Source: an uncultured Alphaproteobacteria bacterium
GTDB taxonomy: Bacteria; Pseudomonadota; Alphaproteobacteria; HIMB59; GCA-002718135
Reading direction: 5' to 3'
Assembly (NCBI GenBank): GCA_902621725.1
Contig: CACNND010000002.1
Coordinates: 64,049-128,048 of the forward strand
DNA: 64,000 nucleotides
Shown: positions 1-9,100 of the stretch, piece by piece
How the letters are laid out: each line of letters begins with the position of its first letter
Numbering within the stretch: the stretch's first letter is position 1
Translations under genes and position numbers: made by a program
Notes under the pieces: model-generated
What the model saw: the letters and a program-made list of their open reading frames with translations, nothing else
What the model was told of the DNA's origin: nothing
Databases searched by the model: none

Positions 1-114
1 TAATAAAATCTCTTCTTTAATTTTCAAAAAATAATATTTATCTAAAAATACTATAGCGTATGGTATTAACCCAAAATATGAAATTAGGAATTGTATATTA
101 ATTTTTTTGAACAT
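1..114 (-). CDS. N-terminal part of a small membrane protein, possibly DUF3429
   Basis: Reading leftward from an ATG at 114, 38 codons stay open to the window edge. They encode a short basic start (MFKKIN), then a hydrophobic stretch with a Gly-Leu-Ile-Pro-Tyr turn followed by more hydrophobic residues. That layout resembles the first membrane segment of DUF3429 proteins, whose function is unknown. The gene starts 6 bases from the rightward kinase-like gene at 120, so the two would be divergent. Too little sequence is present to be sure of the family. Confidence 0.45.
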   Translation of the reverse strand, partial: MFKKINIQFLISYFGLIPYAIVFLDKYYFLKIKEEILL

Positions 115-119
115 TTATT

Positions 120-998
120 ATGATTAATAATAATATCATTTTTGAAATAGAAAAACTTTTAGATAATAAAAAAATTTTAGAATACAACATTTTATCTGAC
201 TCTTTTGGAATAAATTGTTTGAAAATTGATACAGAAGATAAGGAGCAATATATTGTAAAATATTATTACAAAAAAAAAGAGGGGGGGTTCAATGCAATAA
301 AATCTGAAGCTGATAATATTCTTTTTTTAAATAGTCATAAGTACAACTTTTTTCCAAAAATAATTAATAATAATAGTAAATTTCTTATAATGTCATTTAT
401 AGATAACAATAATGATCTACCCATTAAGACTAATGATGATTTATTAGGTGCTATAATTTCACTTCATTCTAAAAGGGGTAATAATTATGGATTTAATTTT
501 GATACTCAAATTGGTGGATTAAAGCAATTAAATTATAACTCAAAAAATTGGGTAGAATTCTACAGAGACAAAAGATTACATTACATATTTGATTTAATTA
601 ATAAAAAAAAACCAATGGATAAAGCTATAAACACTAAAATTGATCTATTATTAAAAAAAATAGACAATTTCATTCCCAATAAACCAAAACCGTCGCTGCT
701 ACATGGTGATTTATGGGAAGGAAATATACTTTTCAAAAATAAAAAGTTTTCAGGTTTGATTGATCCAGGATCTTTTTATGGTCATAATGAATTAGAAGTA
801 TCCTATTTGAGATGGTTTAACCCTAAATTTATTGATAGGAATTTTTTAGATAAATATAATGATCATATTAGTATTGATAAGTATTACGTAAATTACGAAC
901 CAATTTACCAATTGTATTATTCATTATTAAACGTCTATTTATGGGACAGAAGTTATATTGAAAATGTTCGAGGTTTGTTAGATAAAATTAAAATATAA
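120..998 (+). CDS. Fructosamine kinase / aminoglycoside phosphotransferase family protein
   Basis: The 292-residue protein has a protein-kinase-like fold of the fructosamine-3-kinase family, which phosphorylates sugar groups attached to amines in the cytoplasm. The catalytic loop HGDLWEGN lies near residue 194 and the metal-binding DPGSFYGH near residue 215. The middle NYGF..IGG and NW..FYRDKRL stretches are also typical of the family. Length is normal. It is alone between a leftward gene fragment and a convergent aldo/keto reductase. The early coding region contains nine A and then seven G bases (270-287), a possible slippage site, but the frame is intact here. The true substrate is unknown. 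Confidence 0.85.
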   Translation: MINNNIIFEIEKLLDNKKILEYNILSDSFGINCLKIDTEDKEQYIVKYYYKKKEGGFNAIKSEADNILFLNSHKYNFFPKIINNNSKFLIMSFIDNNNDLPIKTNDDLLGAIISLHSKRGNNYGFNFDTQIGGLKQLNYNSKNWVEFYRDKRLHYIFDLINKKKPMDKAINTKIDLLLKKIDNFIPNKPKPSLLHGDLWEGNILFKNKKFSGLIDPGSFYGHNELEVSYLRWFNPKFIDRNFLDKYNDHISIDKYYVNYEPIYQLYYSLLNVYLWDRSYIENVRGLLDKIKI

Positions 999-1002
999 AA
1001 GG

Positions 1003-2055
1003 TTAAACACAGGGATTAGGATCAGATAAGTGTATATCTTCAATTTCTTTTAATAGCTCTTTAGAAAGTGAAATATCAATGCTATCTATGTTCTCTTTGA
1101 GTTGATCCATTGTTGTAGCTCCAATTATATTACTCGTAACAAAAGGACGATCATTCACAAAAGCATTTGCAAAAGTGGAAGGGGCGATATTGTGTTTTTG
1201 AGCAAGTTTAAAATATTTTTCAATTGCTTTTTCTCCTCTTTCTGTATGATGTCTGGAAAATCTTCGTGGCCAAAGGGTATATCTAGCTTTTTGAGGATTT
1301 TTTCCACCAATATATTTACCGCTTAATCTACCACCTGCTAAAGGTGAGTAAGCAAGTAAGCCACAGCTTTCTCTGATAGAAACTTCAGAATTATGAATAT
1401 CAAATACACGATTAACTAGACTATACACATTCTGTATTGACATCATACGAGGAAGATTTTTTTCCTTAGAAATTTGGAGATACTTCATAACACCCCAAGG
1501 TGTTTCATTTGATAAACCTGCATATCTAATTTTACCTGACTTAACAAGCTGATCTAAATTATATAAAACCTCTTCTACTGTAGTCCAATCATTATCACTT
1601 GCATCAAACTCAAAGTCTAAAACTCCAAACTTTGGTACTTTTCTTTCAGGCCAATGAAGTTGGTATAAATCAATATAATCAGTTTTTAATCTTTTAAGAC
1701 TTTCATCTATTGCAGCATTCATATTTTTTTTATCAAAACCAAGACTTTTAGATCCTTCTCTAATCCACTCTAAACCGTCTGATTTTGATGCTATTTTTGA
1801 TGCTAAAATTATTTTATCTCTATTTTTTTTTTCATGAAACCAATTGCCAACTATTTCTTCAGTTTTTCCATAAGTTTCTTTACGAGGCATTACAGCATAC
1901 AATTCTGCGGTGTCAAAAAAATTTACTCCTCTTTCGACAGCATAATTCATTTGATCAAAACCATCTTGTTGGCTATTTTGTTCACCAAATGTCATGGTAC
2001 CTAAACAAATGACGCTTACATCTATGTCTGTATTTCCCAGTTTTCTATATTTCAT
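1003..2055 (-). CDS. Aldo/keto reductase, Tas-like
   Basis: This 350-residue NADPH-dependent oxidoreductase folds as a TIM barrel. The start MKYRKLGNTDIDVS and the first strand CLGTMTFGEQ are typical of the Tas/YajO group. The expected catalytic tetrad is visible as Asp48, Tyr53, Lys87 and His134. The C-terminal IIGATTMDQL matches the NADP phosphate-binding region. It reduces carbonyl compounds in the cytoplasm; the natural substrate cannot be read from sequence. It converges with the kinase-like gene with only 4 bases between stop codons, and diverges from the Bax-inhibitor-like gene. Confidence 0.9.
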   Translation of the reverse strand: MKYRKLGNTDIDVSVICLGTMTFGEQNSQQDGFDQMNYAVERGVNFFDTAELYAVMPRKETYGKTEEIVGNWFHEKKNRDKIILASKIASKSDGLEWIREGSKSLGFDKKNMNAAIDESLKRLKTDYIDLYQLHWPERKVPKFGVLDFEFDASDNDWTTVEEVLYNLDQLVKSGKIRYAGLSNETPWGVMKYLQISKEKNLPRMMSIQNVYSLVNRVFDIHNSEVSIRESCGLLAYSPLAGGRLSGKYIGGKNPQKARYTLWPRRFSRHHTERGEKAIEKYFKLAQKHNIAPSTFANAFVNDRPFVTSNIIGATTMDQLKENIDSIDISLSKELLKEIEDIHLSDPNPCV

Positions 2056-2125
2056 ACTATTTTAATAAAATGCCTTGAAATTGTCGGATTTATAGCGATA
2101 TTAGTAATAATTAAAAGGAGAATTT

Positions 2126-2878
2126 ATGGCTTTAGACTTTAATCAACGATCTTTTACTAAATCTGTAGATCAGGCAGCAATTGATGAAGGCTTAAGAGGG
2201 TATATGCTTAAAGTCTACAATTATATGACAATTGGCCTGTTGCTTACAGGATTTATCGCATACTTCTTTGGAAAAGCTTCAATAGTTACTGACGAAATGG
2301 GACAAATAATAGGGGTAACTCAAGTGGGAGCATTACTTTTTGGATCTCCACTTAAATGGGTTGTTATGTTGGCACCATTAGGGTTTGTATTTTATTTGAG
2401 TGCTAGAATTAATAGAATGTCAGTTTCTGCAGCACAAATAACTTTTTGGCTTTTTGCAAGTATTATGGGGCTATCTCTTGCATCAGTGTTTATTGAATTT
2501 ACTCAAACTTCTATCGCTAGAGTATTTTTCATTACTGCAAGTACCTTTGGAGCAATGAGCTTATATGGTTACACAACAAAAAGAGATCTAACAAAACTTG
2601 GTGGTTTTTTATTTATGGGTCTTATAGGTATAATTATTGCAAGTGTAGTTAATATTTTCGTTGGATCCACAGCTTTACAATTTGCAATCTCAGTTATCGG
2701 AGTTCTAGTATTTGTTGGACTAACAGCATATGATACTCAAAATATAAAAAATATGTACTATGGCGGTGATAGTGAAGAGATAGGATCAAAAAAAGCGCTT
2801 ATGGGAGCTCTTAAACTTTACCTTGACTTCATTAATTTGTTTATACTTTTATTACAATTGTTTGGACAAAGAAGATAG
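2126..2878 (+). CDS. Bax inhibitor-1 family inner-membrane protein (YbhL/YccA type)
   Basis: The 250-residue protein has about seven membrane segments after a 30-residue soluble start. The family signature is visible in the C-terminal half, FVGLTAYDTQNIKNMY, with the Asp residues implicated in proton/calcium gating in characterised relatives. In bacteria these proteins are inner-membrane proteins linked to proteostasis or ion leakage; the exact role here is unknown. A strong AAGGAG ribosome site lies just upstream of the ATG. The gene stands alone and is followed by a clear hairpin terminator at 2901. Confidence 0.9.
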   Translation: MALDFNQRSFTKSVDQAAIDEGLRGYMLKVYNYMTIGLLLTGFIAYFFGKASIVTDEMGQIIGVTQVGALLFGSPLKWVVMLAPLGFVFYLSARINRMSVSAAQITFWLFASIMGLSLASVFIEFTQTSIARVFFITASTFGAMSLYGYTTKRDLTKLGGFLFMGLIGIIIASVVNIFVGSTALQFAISVIGVLVFVGLTAYDTQNIKNMYYGGDSEEIGSKKALMGALKLYLDFINLFILLLQLFGQRR

Positions 2879-2900
2879 TTAAACAAAAATAGTTTACTAA

Positions 2901-2930
2901 ACCCAGTCTTTCTTTAGACTGGGTTTTTTT
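2901..2930 (+). terminator. Rho-independent terminator after the Bax-inhibitor-like gene
   Basis: ACCCAGTCT and AGACTGGGT form a 9-bp stem around a short T-rich loop and are followed by a run of T residues. It lies 22 bases after the stop codon and 10 bases before the next gene, so it probably insulates the TPR gene from read-through. Confidence 0.9.
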
Positions 2931-2939
2931 ATTTCAAAT

Positions 2940-4724
2940 ATGAATTATTCAGAAATTATTAATTCTGCTTTAAAAGAATTTTCACAAGGCAAAAAAGAGC
3001 AAGCATACAAAAAATTAAAAAAAATATTCAATAAAAATAAAGATGATGATTTGTTGAGATTTAATCTTGCAGTAATAGAACAATCTTTAGGGCTGAATAA
3101 TGAAGCTAAGCGTAACTATAAACACTTAGTAAAAATAAATAACAACTATAAAGCGATGAACAATTTATATCTTTTATATATTAAAGAAAATAATTATTTA
3201 GATGCTCTGGATGTTATTAATCAAGCAATAAAAGCAAAGAATATAACAGATATAATAATTAAAGATAAGGCATACGTATTATACAATTTAAAACGATATG
3301 ATGATTCAATTAATATATGTGAAAATTATTTGAATGACAAAAGTGATGTTGATGTGTCTAATATTCTTGGTTTGAATTATTTTGGAAAAGGAAATTTTCA
3401 AAAATCAGAAGAGATTTTTCAGAAAGGGTTAAAAAAATATAAAAATAATCCATTTATTTTGAATTCACTTGGTAGACTATATCACGAAAATAGAGACTCC
3501 AATAAAGCTGAAAGATATCTTCTAAAAGCTTATCAATTAAAAAAAGATTCTTATGAGATTATTAACAATTTAGCAGGTTTTTATAGAGAAGAGGGTAAAT
3601 ATCATAAATCCATTGATCTTTATCTGATGGCACTAAAATTGAATAATAAAAATCCAGCAATAATTAATAATTTAGCAAAAGCTTATTTTGACATAGGAAA
3701 ATTAGATTTAGCTGAAAAATATTGTCTTAGTGCATTGAATTTAAATAAACATGATGGAAATATTCAAAAAATATTGTCACTTATTTATTTACGTCAACAT
3801 AAGTTTAAAGATGCTTGGTATTATTTTGACGGTAGATTAAACTTATCAGATTTTATAGAAAAGAATAGCTCAATAAATAATATTAGAAAAAAACTTTTAG
3901 ATAAAAATTATCTAAAAAAGGATCTGAAAATATTAGTTTTGAGAGAGCAGGGTGTAGGAGATGAAATATTATATGGAACTATGTATGAAGATTTGCTAGA
4001 AAATTGTAATGATGTTACAATAGAATGTGATAAAAGGCTAAAAAAAATATTTTGTAATTCTTTTCCTAATTACAAAAATTCTTTTATTGAAAACGGCGCA
4101 GTATCTTTTAACAAAAATTTATTAAAAAAATATGATGTAGCAATATACGCAGGAAGCTTAGGAAAGTTTTTTAGAAAAAAAATACAAGATTTTAGGAATA
4201 AATCATATTTATATGCTGAAAGAAAATTAATTGAAAAAACAAAGAAAAAATTTTCTAGTTTAAATGGAAAATTTAACATTGGTATTTCATGGAAAAGTTT
4301 TCAAAACAGATACTCAAAAGAGAAGTCTTTAATTTTAGATGATTTTATAAATATTCTATCAAATCAAAAGTGTAATTATATAAATTTACAATATGGAGAT
4401 GTATATGAAGAAATAAAAATATTTAATGAAAAGTATAATAAAAATGTAATTACTTTTGAAGATCTGGATATTTTTAACAACTTCGATGACTTAGCATCTT
4501 ATCTAATAAATCTTGATCTGTTTATTTCTGTTAGTAACAGCACTGCTCACTTGGCTGGTGCACTTGGTGTAAAAACTTTATTAATAAGGCCTGAAAATCA
4601 TGCAGTTTTTCATTATTGGAATCAACCTGATAATAAAACACCATGGTATAGTTCAATAAGGTTCTTAAGTAAGAGTGAAATTTTAAATGATACAAATTTA
4701 ATTAATAAATATTTAATTTCATAA
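2940..4724 (+). CDS. TPR-repeat protein fused to a GT9-like (heptosyltransferase-type) domain
   Basis: The first ~300 of 594 residues are tandem tetratricopeptide repeats. The rest resembles the GT9/ADP-heptose transferase C-terminal fold: LREQGVGDEILYG near residue 335, a strand with GISWKS, and SNSTAHLAGALGVKTLLI near residue 530. The last matches the sugar-nucleotide-binding motif of that clan. Such chimeras are probably cytoplasmic and may glycosylate surface or flagellin-like targets, but the acceptor is unknown. It starts right after a terminator and converges with a GT8-like gene, overlapping by 6 bases, which suggests a small glycan locus. Confidence 0.8.
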   Translation: MNYSEIINSALKEFSQGKKEQAYKKLKKIFNKNKDDDLLRFNLAVIEQSLGLNNEAKRNYKHLVKINNNYKAMNNLYLLYIKENNYLDALDVINQAIKAKNITDIIIKDKAYVLYNLKRYDDSINICENYLNDKSDVDVSNILGLNYFGKGNFQKSEEIFQKGLKKYKNNPFILNSLGRLYHENRDSNKAERYLLKAYQLKKDSYEIINNLAGFYREEGKYHKSIDLYLMALKLNNKNPAIINNLAKAYFDIGKLDLAEKYCLSALNLNKHDGNIQKILSLIYLRQHKFKDAWYYFDGRLNLSDFIEKNSSINNIRKKLLDKNYLKKDLKILVLREQGVGDEILYGTMYEDLLENCNDVTIECDKRLKKIFCNSFPNYKNSFIENGAVSFNKNLLKKYDVAIYAGSLGKFFRKKIQDFRNKSYLYAERKLIEKTKKKFSSLNGKFNIGISWKSFQNRYSKEKSLILDDFINILSNQKCNYINLQYGDVYEEIKIFNEKYNKNVITFEDLDIFNNFDDLASYLINLDLFISVSNSTAHLAGALGVKTLLIRPENHAVFHYWNQPDNKTPWYSSIRFLSKSEILNDTNLINKYLIS

Positions 4725-5414
4725 TTTAAATTTCTTAGAAAGATATTCATCTCTTTCTTCAATCCATTCATTAGCAAATTCTACATCTTGCCACTCTGAA
4801 AACCATGGGCCACCTCTAGTAAAATGAACTGCATATGGTTTGTTTTGATTAGAATTTGAAGTCCATCCCTCAAGCCAATTCCACCTTTCATCTAATTCCC
4901 CAATTTCTTCATCTTTACACCACTTAAATTGATGTAAATAAGAACCGGTTTCTCTATTTACTGTTTCAACAGAAAGATTTTTTGTACTAGGATGATTACA
5001 ATTAAAAATAATAAAACTAGACCAGTTTTTCCTTGGATATATTGTCTGTTTCTGTCCATCCATTTTATGTTTTTCTTTTGGAGCATAATCATGTTTTACA
5101 CAGTATACAGCTTTTGACTCATCAAGATCATTATATAAATTAGCTACATCTCCAAAAAAAATAAAATCACAATCACAAAAAACTGCCCAGCCTTTATAAT
5201 TCATTAATTTGGGTACTAAAAATCTAGAATAAGTAAATTGTGTAGACGCCAAAGGATCTACATTTCTAGTATATAGTTTTTTAGAAATAAGCTCATCTAG
5301 CTTTAAAGAAAAAACATTAACATCAGTGCTTGCACGTTTTAATAATGTATATTTGCAAACTCTGTAGGCTATATCTTCTTTAGAATCATAACCTATAAAA
5401 AAATTCAATTTCAT
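4719..5414 (-). CDS. GT8-like glycosyltransferase with a DxD motif
   Basis: The 231-residue protein begins with FFIGYDSKEDIAY and carries Asp81-Cys-Asp83 followed by FIFFGDV, the metal and nucleotide-sugar site expected of GT-A enzymes. A late WNWLEGW segment and HFTRGGPW near the C-terminus resemble the product-side motifs of small bacterial GT8-like proteins. It has no signal peptide. It ends inside the convergent TPR/GT9-like gene and lies 3 bases after the downstream end of the hemY-like gene's coding region, so it may be co-transcribed behind it. Donor and acceptor are unknown. Confidence 0.7.
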   Translation of the reverse strand: MKLNFFIGYDSKEDIAYRVCKYTLLKRASTDVNVFSLKLDELISKKLYTRNVDPLASTQFTYSRFLVPKLMNYKGWAVFCDCDFIFFGDVANLYNDLDESKAVYCVKHDYAPKEKHKMDGQKQTIYPRKNWSSFIIFNCNHPSTKNLSVETVNRETGSYLHQFKWCKDEEIGELDERWNWLEGWTSNSNQNKPYAVHFTRGGPWFSEWQDVEFANEWIEERDEYLSKKFKL

Positions 5415-5416
5415 AA

Positions 5417-6718
5417 TTATTTAATATTTTGTCTTAACATTTTAGGAGAGGTCCAAACAAGAGAATTATAATTGCCAGAGTTAGACAAAGAAGTCCATTC
5501 TTCTTGAGATTGATTTGAAATTTTACAAATCCAACTACTTTCTTCATTAGCATTTTCAGCTCTCATTAACCATGAATCGCTTTTCTGTTTGTCATTATTT
5601 TCTCCAAGCTCTATATCAGACATGAAGTAACAAATTTCCTTTGATGGGTTAGATCCGATCATGCCTATAATATTTTTTCTTGCAATATCCCATTTTGAAT
5701 TTTTTATAGCGAAGAAAATTAAAAGTTTTTTCGATTCTTCTAAATTTGCGTTATTTTTGATTATATCATTTATAAGTTTTGTATCGCTTAAATTATATTT
5801 TATGAGTATTTTTGTAATAATTGATCTAAGCAGAAAACCTGGATTCAAATTCCAATATTTCTTTATTAATTTGATAAGATTTTTATTATCCTTTTTAATA
5901 GCTGTTATTTGTAAGTGGAGTTTTAAATATGGAGGAAAGTTTCTCTTTAGCTCAATTGCTTTTATAATATTTTTTAAAGATTTATTTATATCACTATCTA
6001 ATTGTATTTTTGCTATCTCATAAAATCCTATAGACTTATTTTCATTAAGATCACTTTTATTTATAATTTTATTTGAATAAGCTTTATCTGATAAAGAAAT
6101 TATTTGATTCCAATTTTTAGTTTTGGCAGCTATGTAGACTAATGTCTCATAAAGTTTTTCTATATTTGGATTTAAAGAAAATAATTTTTCACCATATAGG
6201 AAAGCATGATGGTAGTCCTGATTTTTCAGATTTTGTTCCATTAAACCTCTATATCCAAGAGTTTCTGTTTTCTTAGATTTAATCATATCTTCATAAACAT
6301 CATTAAGTTCTGGAAATTTTTTTTCTATTTTCAAAACTTCTGACTTAAGTAAAAGAGATAGAGATGGATCGTCTTTGAGGTAGGTATTCATTTTCTTATG
6401 TGATTTTAGTGCTGTCTTATTATCCTTATTGGCAATAGCAATCATTGCATCAACAAAGGATAAATATCCCTTTTCAATTTTTTTATACTTATTTTGTAGT
6501 AAAAATTTACCAAGTGATAATCTCGATCGAAAATATAAATAAAATAATAAATAAGCTATAAAGATAAAAGATATAAAAAATACAGCAAATAAATTTGAAG
6601 AAAATGAGTATTTAAAATTCCCAACATCCAAAGATATAACAAATGGATTAGTGAAAATAAATGTAAGTATTATTATTAATATTAATAACTGTAATACAAA
6701 AAATGAAAACCTATACAT
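5417..6718 (-). CDS. hemY: HemY-like inner-membrane TPR protein
   Basis: This is the proteobacterial HemY of unknown biochemical role, not protoporphyrinogen oxidase. The 433-residue protein opens with a membrane helix at about 3-25 and a second at about 45-65, followed by helical TPR-like repeats, as in the HemY_N family. It overlaps the upstream mic60-like gene by one base (TAATG), so the two are translated together. In many alphaproteobacteria the pair follows hemC/hemD, which are not present here. Sequence identity to characterised members looks low; the call rests on topology plus position. Confidence 0.7.
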   Translation of the reverse strand: MYRFSFFVLQLLILIIILTFIFTNPFVISLDVGNFKYSFSSNLFAVFFISFIFIAYLLFYLYFRSRLSLGKFLLQNKYKKIEKGYLSFVDAMIAIANKDNKTALKSHKKMNTYLKDDPSLSLLLKSEVLKIEKKFPELNDVYEDMIKSKKTETLGYRGLMEQNLKNQDYHHAFLYGEKLFSLNPNIEKLYETLVYIAAKTKNWNQIISLSDKAYSNKIINKSDLNENKSIGFYEIAKIQLDSDINKSLKNIIKAIELKRNFPPYLKLHLQITAIKKDNKNLIKLIKKYWNLNPGFLLRSIITKILIKYNLSDTKLINDIIKNNANLEESKKLLIFFAIKNSKWDIARKNIIGMIGSNPSKEICYFMSDIELGENNDKQKSDSWLMRAENANEESSWICKISNQSQEEWTSLSNSGNYNSLVWTSPKMLRQNIK

Positions 6719-7593
6719 TATTTAATTTTTGAAATTTCTCTAATAAAATTGTTATAGTTTTTCATTTCCGTATAAGAAATAAGGAAAAAATCTTCATATC
6801 TTTCAATTCTCTTAATTTTATCGTACGCCTTATCTAATTCTCTGTTTTTAATAAGATCTTTAATTTCCTTTAAAGTTAAAACTTTTTTATCAGTAATAAT
6901 ATTCTCTGAGGTGGGTGAGAGATTAATATACGGTAAAATAATATTACTTAAAATATTGTTTTCTTTTTTAATTATATTTTTTAGATATAAATTAATTTCG
7001 AAATTAAATTGATCTTCAAGAAATGCATGCCCTTTATATTTGTTTTCTTTTAAAATTGATATTTTTTCTAAAATAGTTAAATTTTCTTTTTTTAAAACAG
7101 TTTCAAGATATTTAAGTTCTTTGTCAAAGTTAAAACTATTTTCATATTTAATTTTAATCAAATCTATAACTTCATTTATTGATTGATTAATTAACTCAGG
7201 AGTATTTTCTAAATTATTTGTATTATTAGTTTTTAGAGAAGAAATTTCAGAATTTAATTTTTTAAAATTTTCATTTAAAATGGCTATACTTTCATTTATC
7301 TTGTTAAAATCAATTTCTGAATCTTTAGTTGTTTTTTCTGAAATCATTTTTTCTATACTAACTAAAGCTTTTTTATTTTCTAATATTTCATCAGATATTT
7401 TTTTTATATAGTTTTTATTTTCTCTAATATTTACTCTGAGATCATTCTCAATTTCAATCTGAGTTTTTGTTAATTGATCTTCACTTTTATAATTTATGTA
7501 AAGAATATACATTAAAAAAAATACAAATATCAAAAGTACAAAATTTAATGAATATTTAGAAAAAATGTAAAAACTATCAAAAAAATTTTTCAT
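6718..7593 (-). CDS. Mic60/mitofilin-like inner-membrane coiled-coil protein
   Basis: A single membrane helix (about residues 15-33) is followed by a long charged coiled coil (about 35-130) and a short helical C-terminal part; total 291 residues. That is the layout of alphaproteobacterial mitofilin homologues (COG4223), which shape membranes, and it sits next to hemY exactly as those genes do. It is short for the family and strongly Lys/Asn biased, so homology is inferred from architecture and context. It is divergent from tsaD across a 46-base gap that must hold both promoters. Confidence 0.6.
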   Translation of the reverse strand: MKNFFDSFYIFSKYSLNFVLLIFVFFLMYILYINYKSEDQLTKTQIEIENDLRVNIRENKNYIKKISDEILENKKALVSIEKMISEKTTKDSEIDFNKINESIAILNENFKKLNSEISSLKTNNTNNLENTPELINQSINEVIDLIKIKYENSFNFDKELKYLETVLKKENLTILEKISILKENKYKGHAFLEDQFNFEINLYLKNIIKKENNILSNIILPYINLSPTSENIITDKKVLTLKEIKDLIKNRELDKAYDKIKRIERYEDFFLISYTEMKNYNNFIREISKIK

Positions 7594-7639
7594 TATCTTT
7601 TTTTAGCATTATTAGTTTGTTGTTTAACAGAGGAAAATA

Positions 7640-8665
7640 TTGTACGAAAATAATATGCTTGTTTTTGCTTGTGAAACTTCTTGTGATGAAACATCAATAT
7701 GTATCCTTGATAACAATAATATTGTTGAACACATTGTTTTTTCTCAAGAAATCCATGATAAATTTGGAGGTGTTGTACCAGAACTTGCTTCACGATCTCA
7801 TTTAGAAATATTACAAAAAATAACTAAAAAGGTCTTTAGTCAAAATAATATATTTCCAGAAAAAATAGATGTATTTTGTGCTACGTGTGGTCCTGGTTTA
7901 ATTGGTAGTTTATTGGTTGGTGCAACATTTACTAAATCCCTTGCAATAAGCTTAGGCAAGCCTTTTGTGCCCATTAATCATTTAGAAGGACATATATTAT
8001 CTTCAAGTTTTAACAACAATATTACTTATCCACATTTAGTATTACTTTTAACAGGGGGTCATACGCAATTCTATCTAATGACAAATAATAAAGAAATTAA
8101 ATTACTTGGCGAAAGTGTAGATGATGCAATAGGTGAAGCTTTTGACAAAATAGCAAAAATGCTTGGATTAGGTTATCCTGGAGGAAAAGAAATTGAAAGA
8201 ATGGCAAAAAATGGAGATGAAAATTTTTTAAAACTTCCCAAACCTCTCATTAATGATGGAAGTTTTAATTTTTCTTTTTCTGGAATTAAAACACACTTAA
8301 ACTTAATAATAAAAAAAAATGAATTAAATGAAAAATTTATAGAGGACGTTTCAGCATCTTTCCAAAAAACGATGAGCGAAATAATTATTCAAAAACTATT
8401 AACTGGTATCGATATTTTGAGTAAAAGAAATATTTTTATTAAATCAATTTCAATTGTAGGGGGTGTTGCTAATAACGAGTATATTTCAAAGAATCTTGAA
8501 ACTCTATTTGACCAAAGCAAGATTAAACTTTGTTATCCAATAAAAGAAATGATGAGTGATAATGCAGCAATGATAGCATGGGCTTGTTTTGTAAATTATA
8601 ATAAATATAAAAATAATATTTTTTTTAAACCCCAGCCTAGACTAAAAATTAATGAAAGATTATAA
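7640..8665 (+). CDS. tsaD: tRNA N6-adenosine threonylcarbamoyltransferase TsaD
   Basis: TsaD attaches the threonylcarbamoyl group to A37 of ANN-decoding tRNAs together with TsaB/TsaE. The protein has the ASKHA start ACETSCDETS, the metal site His114-x-x-x-His118 in NHLEGH, GGHTQF, and the SGGVANN-like IVGGVANN followed by MSDNAAMIAWA. The TTG at 7640 is preferred as start: GAGG lies 7 bases before it, while the first ATG at 7655 would be 22 bases away. Length of 341 residues is normal. Confidence 0.95.
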   Translation: MYENNMLVFACETSCDETSICILDNNNIVEHIVFSQEIHDKFGGVVPELASRSHLEILQKITKKVFSQNNIFPEKIDVFCATCGPGLIGSLLVGATFTKSLAISLGKPFVPINHLEGHILSSSFNNNITYPHLVLLLTGGHTQFYLMTNNKEIKLLGESVDDAIGEAFDKIAKMLGLGYPGGKEIERMAKNGDENFLKLPKPLINDGSFNFSFSGIKTHLNLIIKKNELNEKFIEDVSASFQKTMSEIIIQKLLTGIDILSKRNIFIKSISIVGGVANNEYISKNLETLFDQSKIKLCYPIKEMMSDNAAMIAWACFVNYNKYKNNIFFKPQPRLKINERL

Positions 8666-8686
8666 GTGTAGAATGATTACAAATTA

Positions 8687-9100
8687 ATGAAATATTGGTT
8701 ACTTAAATCAGAGCCTAGTGCATGGTCATGGAATGATCAAGTTAAAGAAGGTTCTTCTATGTGGGACGGTGTAAGAAATTATCAAGCAAGAAATAATTTA
8801 AAAAAAATGTCCATAGGTGATTTGTGTTTTTTTTATCATTCAGTTACAGAAAAATCAATTATTGGAATAGTTGAAGTGGTTAAAGAATTTTATACTGATC
8901 CTACTGATAAAACAGGTAAATTTGTAGTTGTAGATGTAAAAGCAAAAAAGAAATTAAAAAATAGTGTTAATTTACTTCAAATAAAAAATAATAGTAAACT
9001 AAAAAATATAGCACTTATTAAACAATCAAGATTATCTGTGATGCCTATTTCAATAAAAGAGTGGGATGAGATTATCAATATTTCATTAAATAATGGATAA
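8687..9100 (+). CDS. EVE (PUA-like) domain protein
   Basis: The 137-residue single-domain protein begins YWLLKSEPSAWSW and continues with MWDGVRNYQARNNLKKM and FYHS, signature stretches of the thymocyte-nuclear-protein-1/EVE family. These PUA-like domains bind modified bases in RNA or DNA; the bacterial role is not settled. It is 21 bases after tsaD, another RNA-modification gene, and overlaps the following sulfotransferase gene by 8 bases, so the three are probably co-transcribed. Confidence 0.9.
   Translation: MKYWLLKSEPSAWSWNDQVKEGSSMWDGVRNYQARNNLKKMSIGDLCFFYHSVTEKSIIGIVEVVKEFYTDPTDKTGKFVVVDVKAKKKLKNSVNLLQIKNNSKLKNIALIKQSRLSVMPISIKEWDEIINISLNNG

Noticed and set aside
5417-6718. HemY as protoporphyrinogen oxidase
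   Set aside because: There is no FAD-binding motif; two membrane helices and TPR-like repeats fit the unrelated proteobacterial HemY.
7593-7793. A leftward 66-codon frame opposite the tsaD start
   Set aside because: It is antisense to the conserved N-terminus of TsaD and shows no family features.
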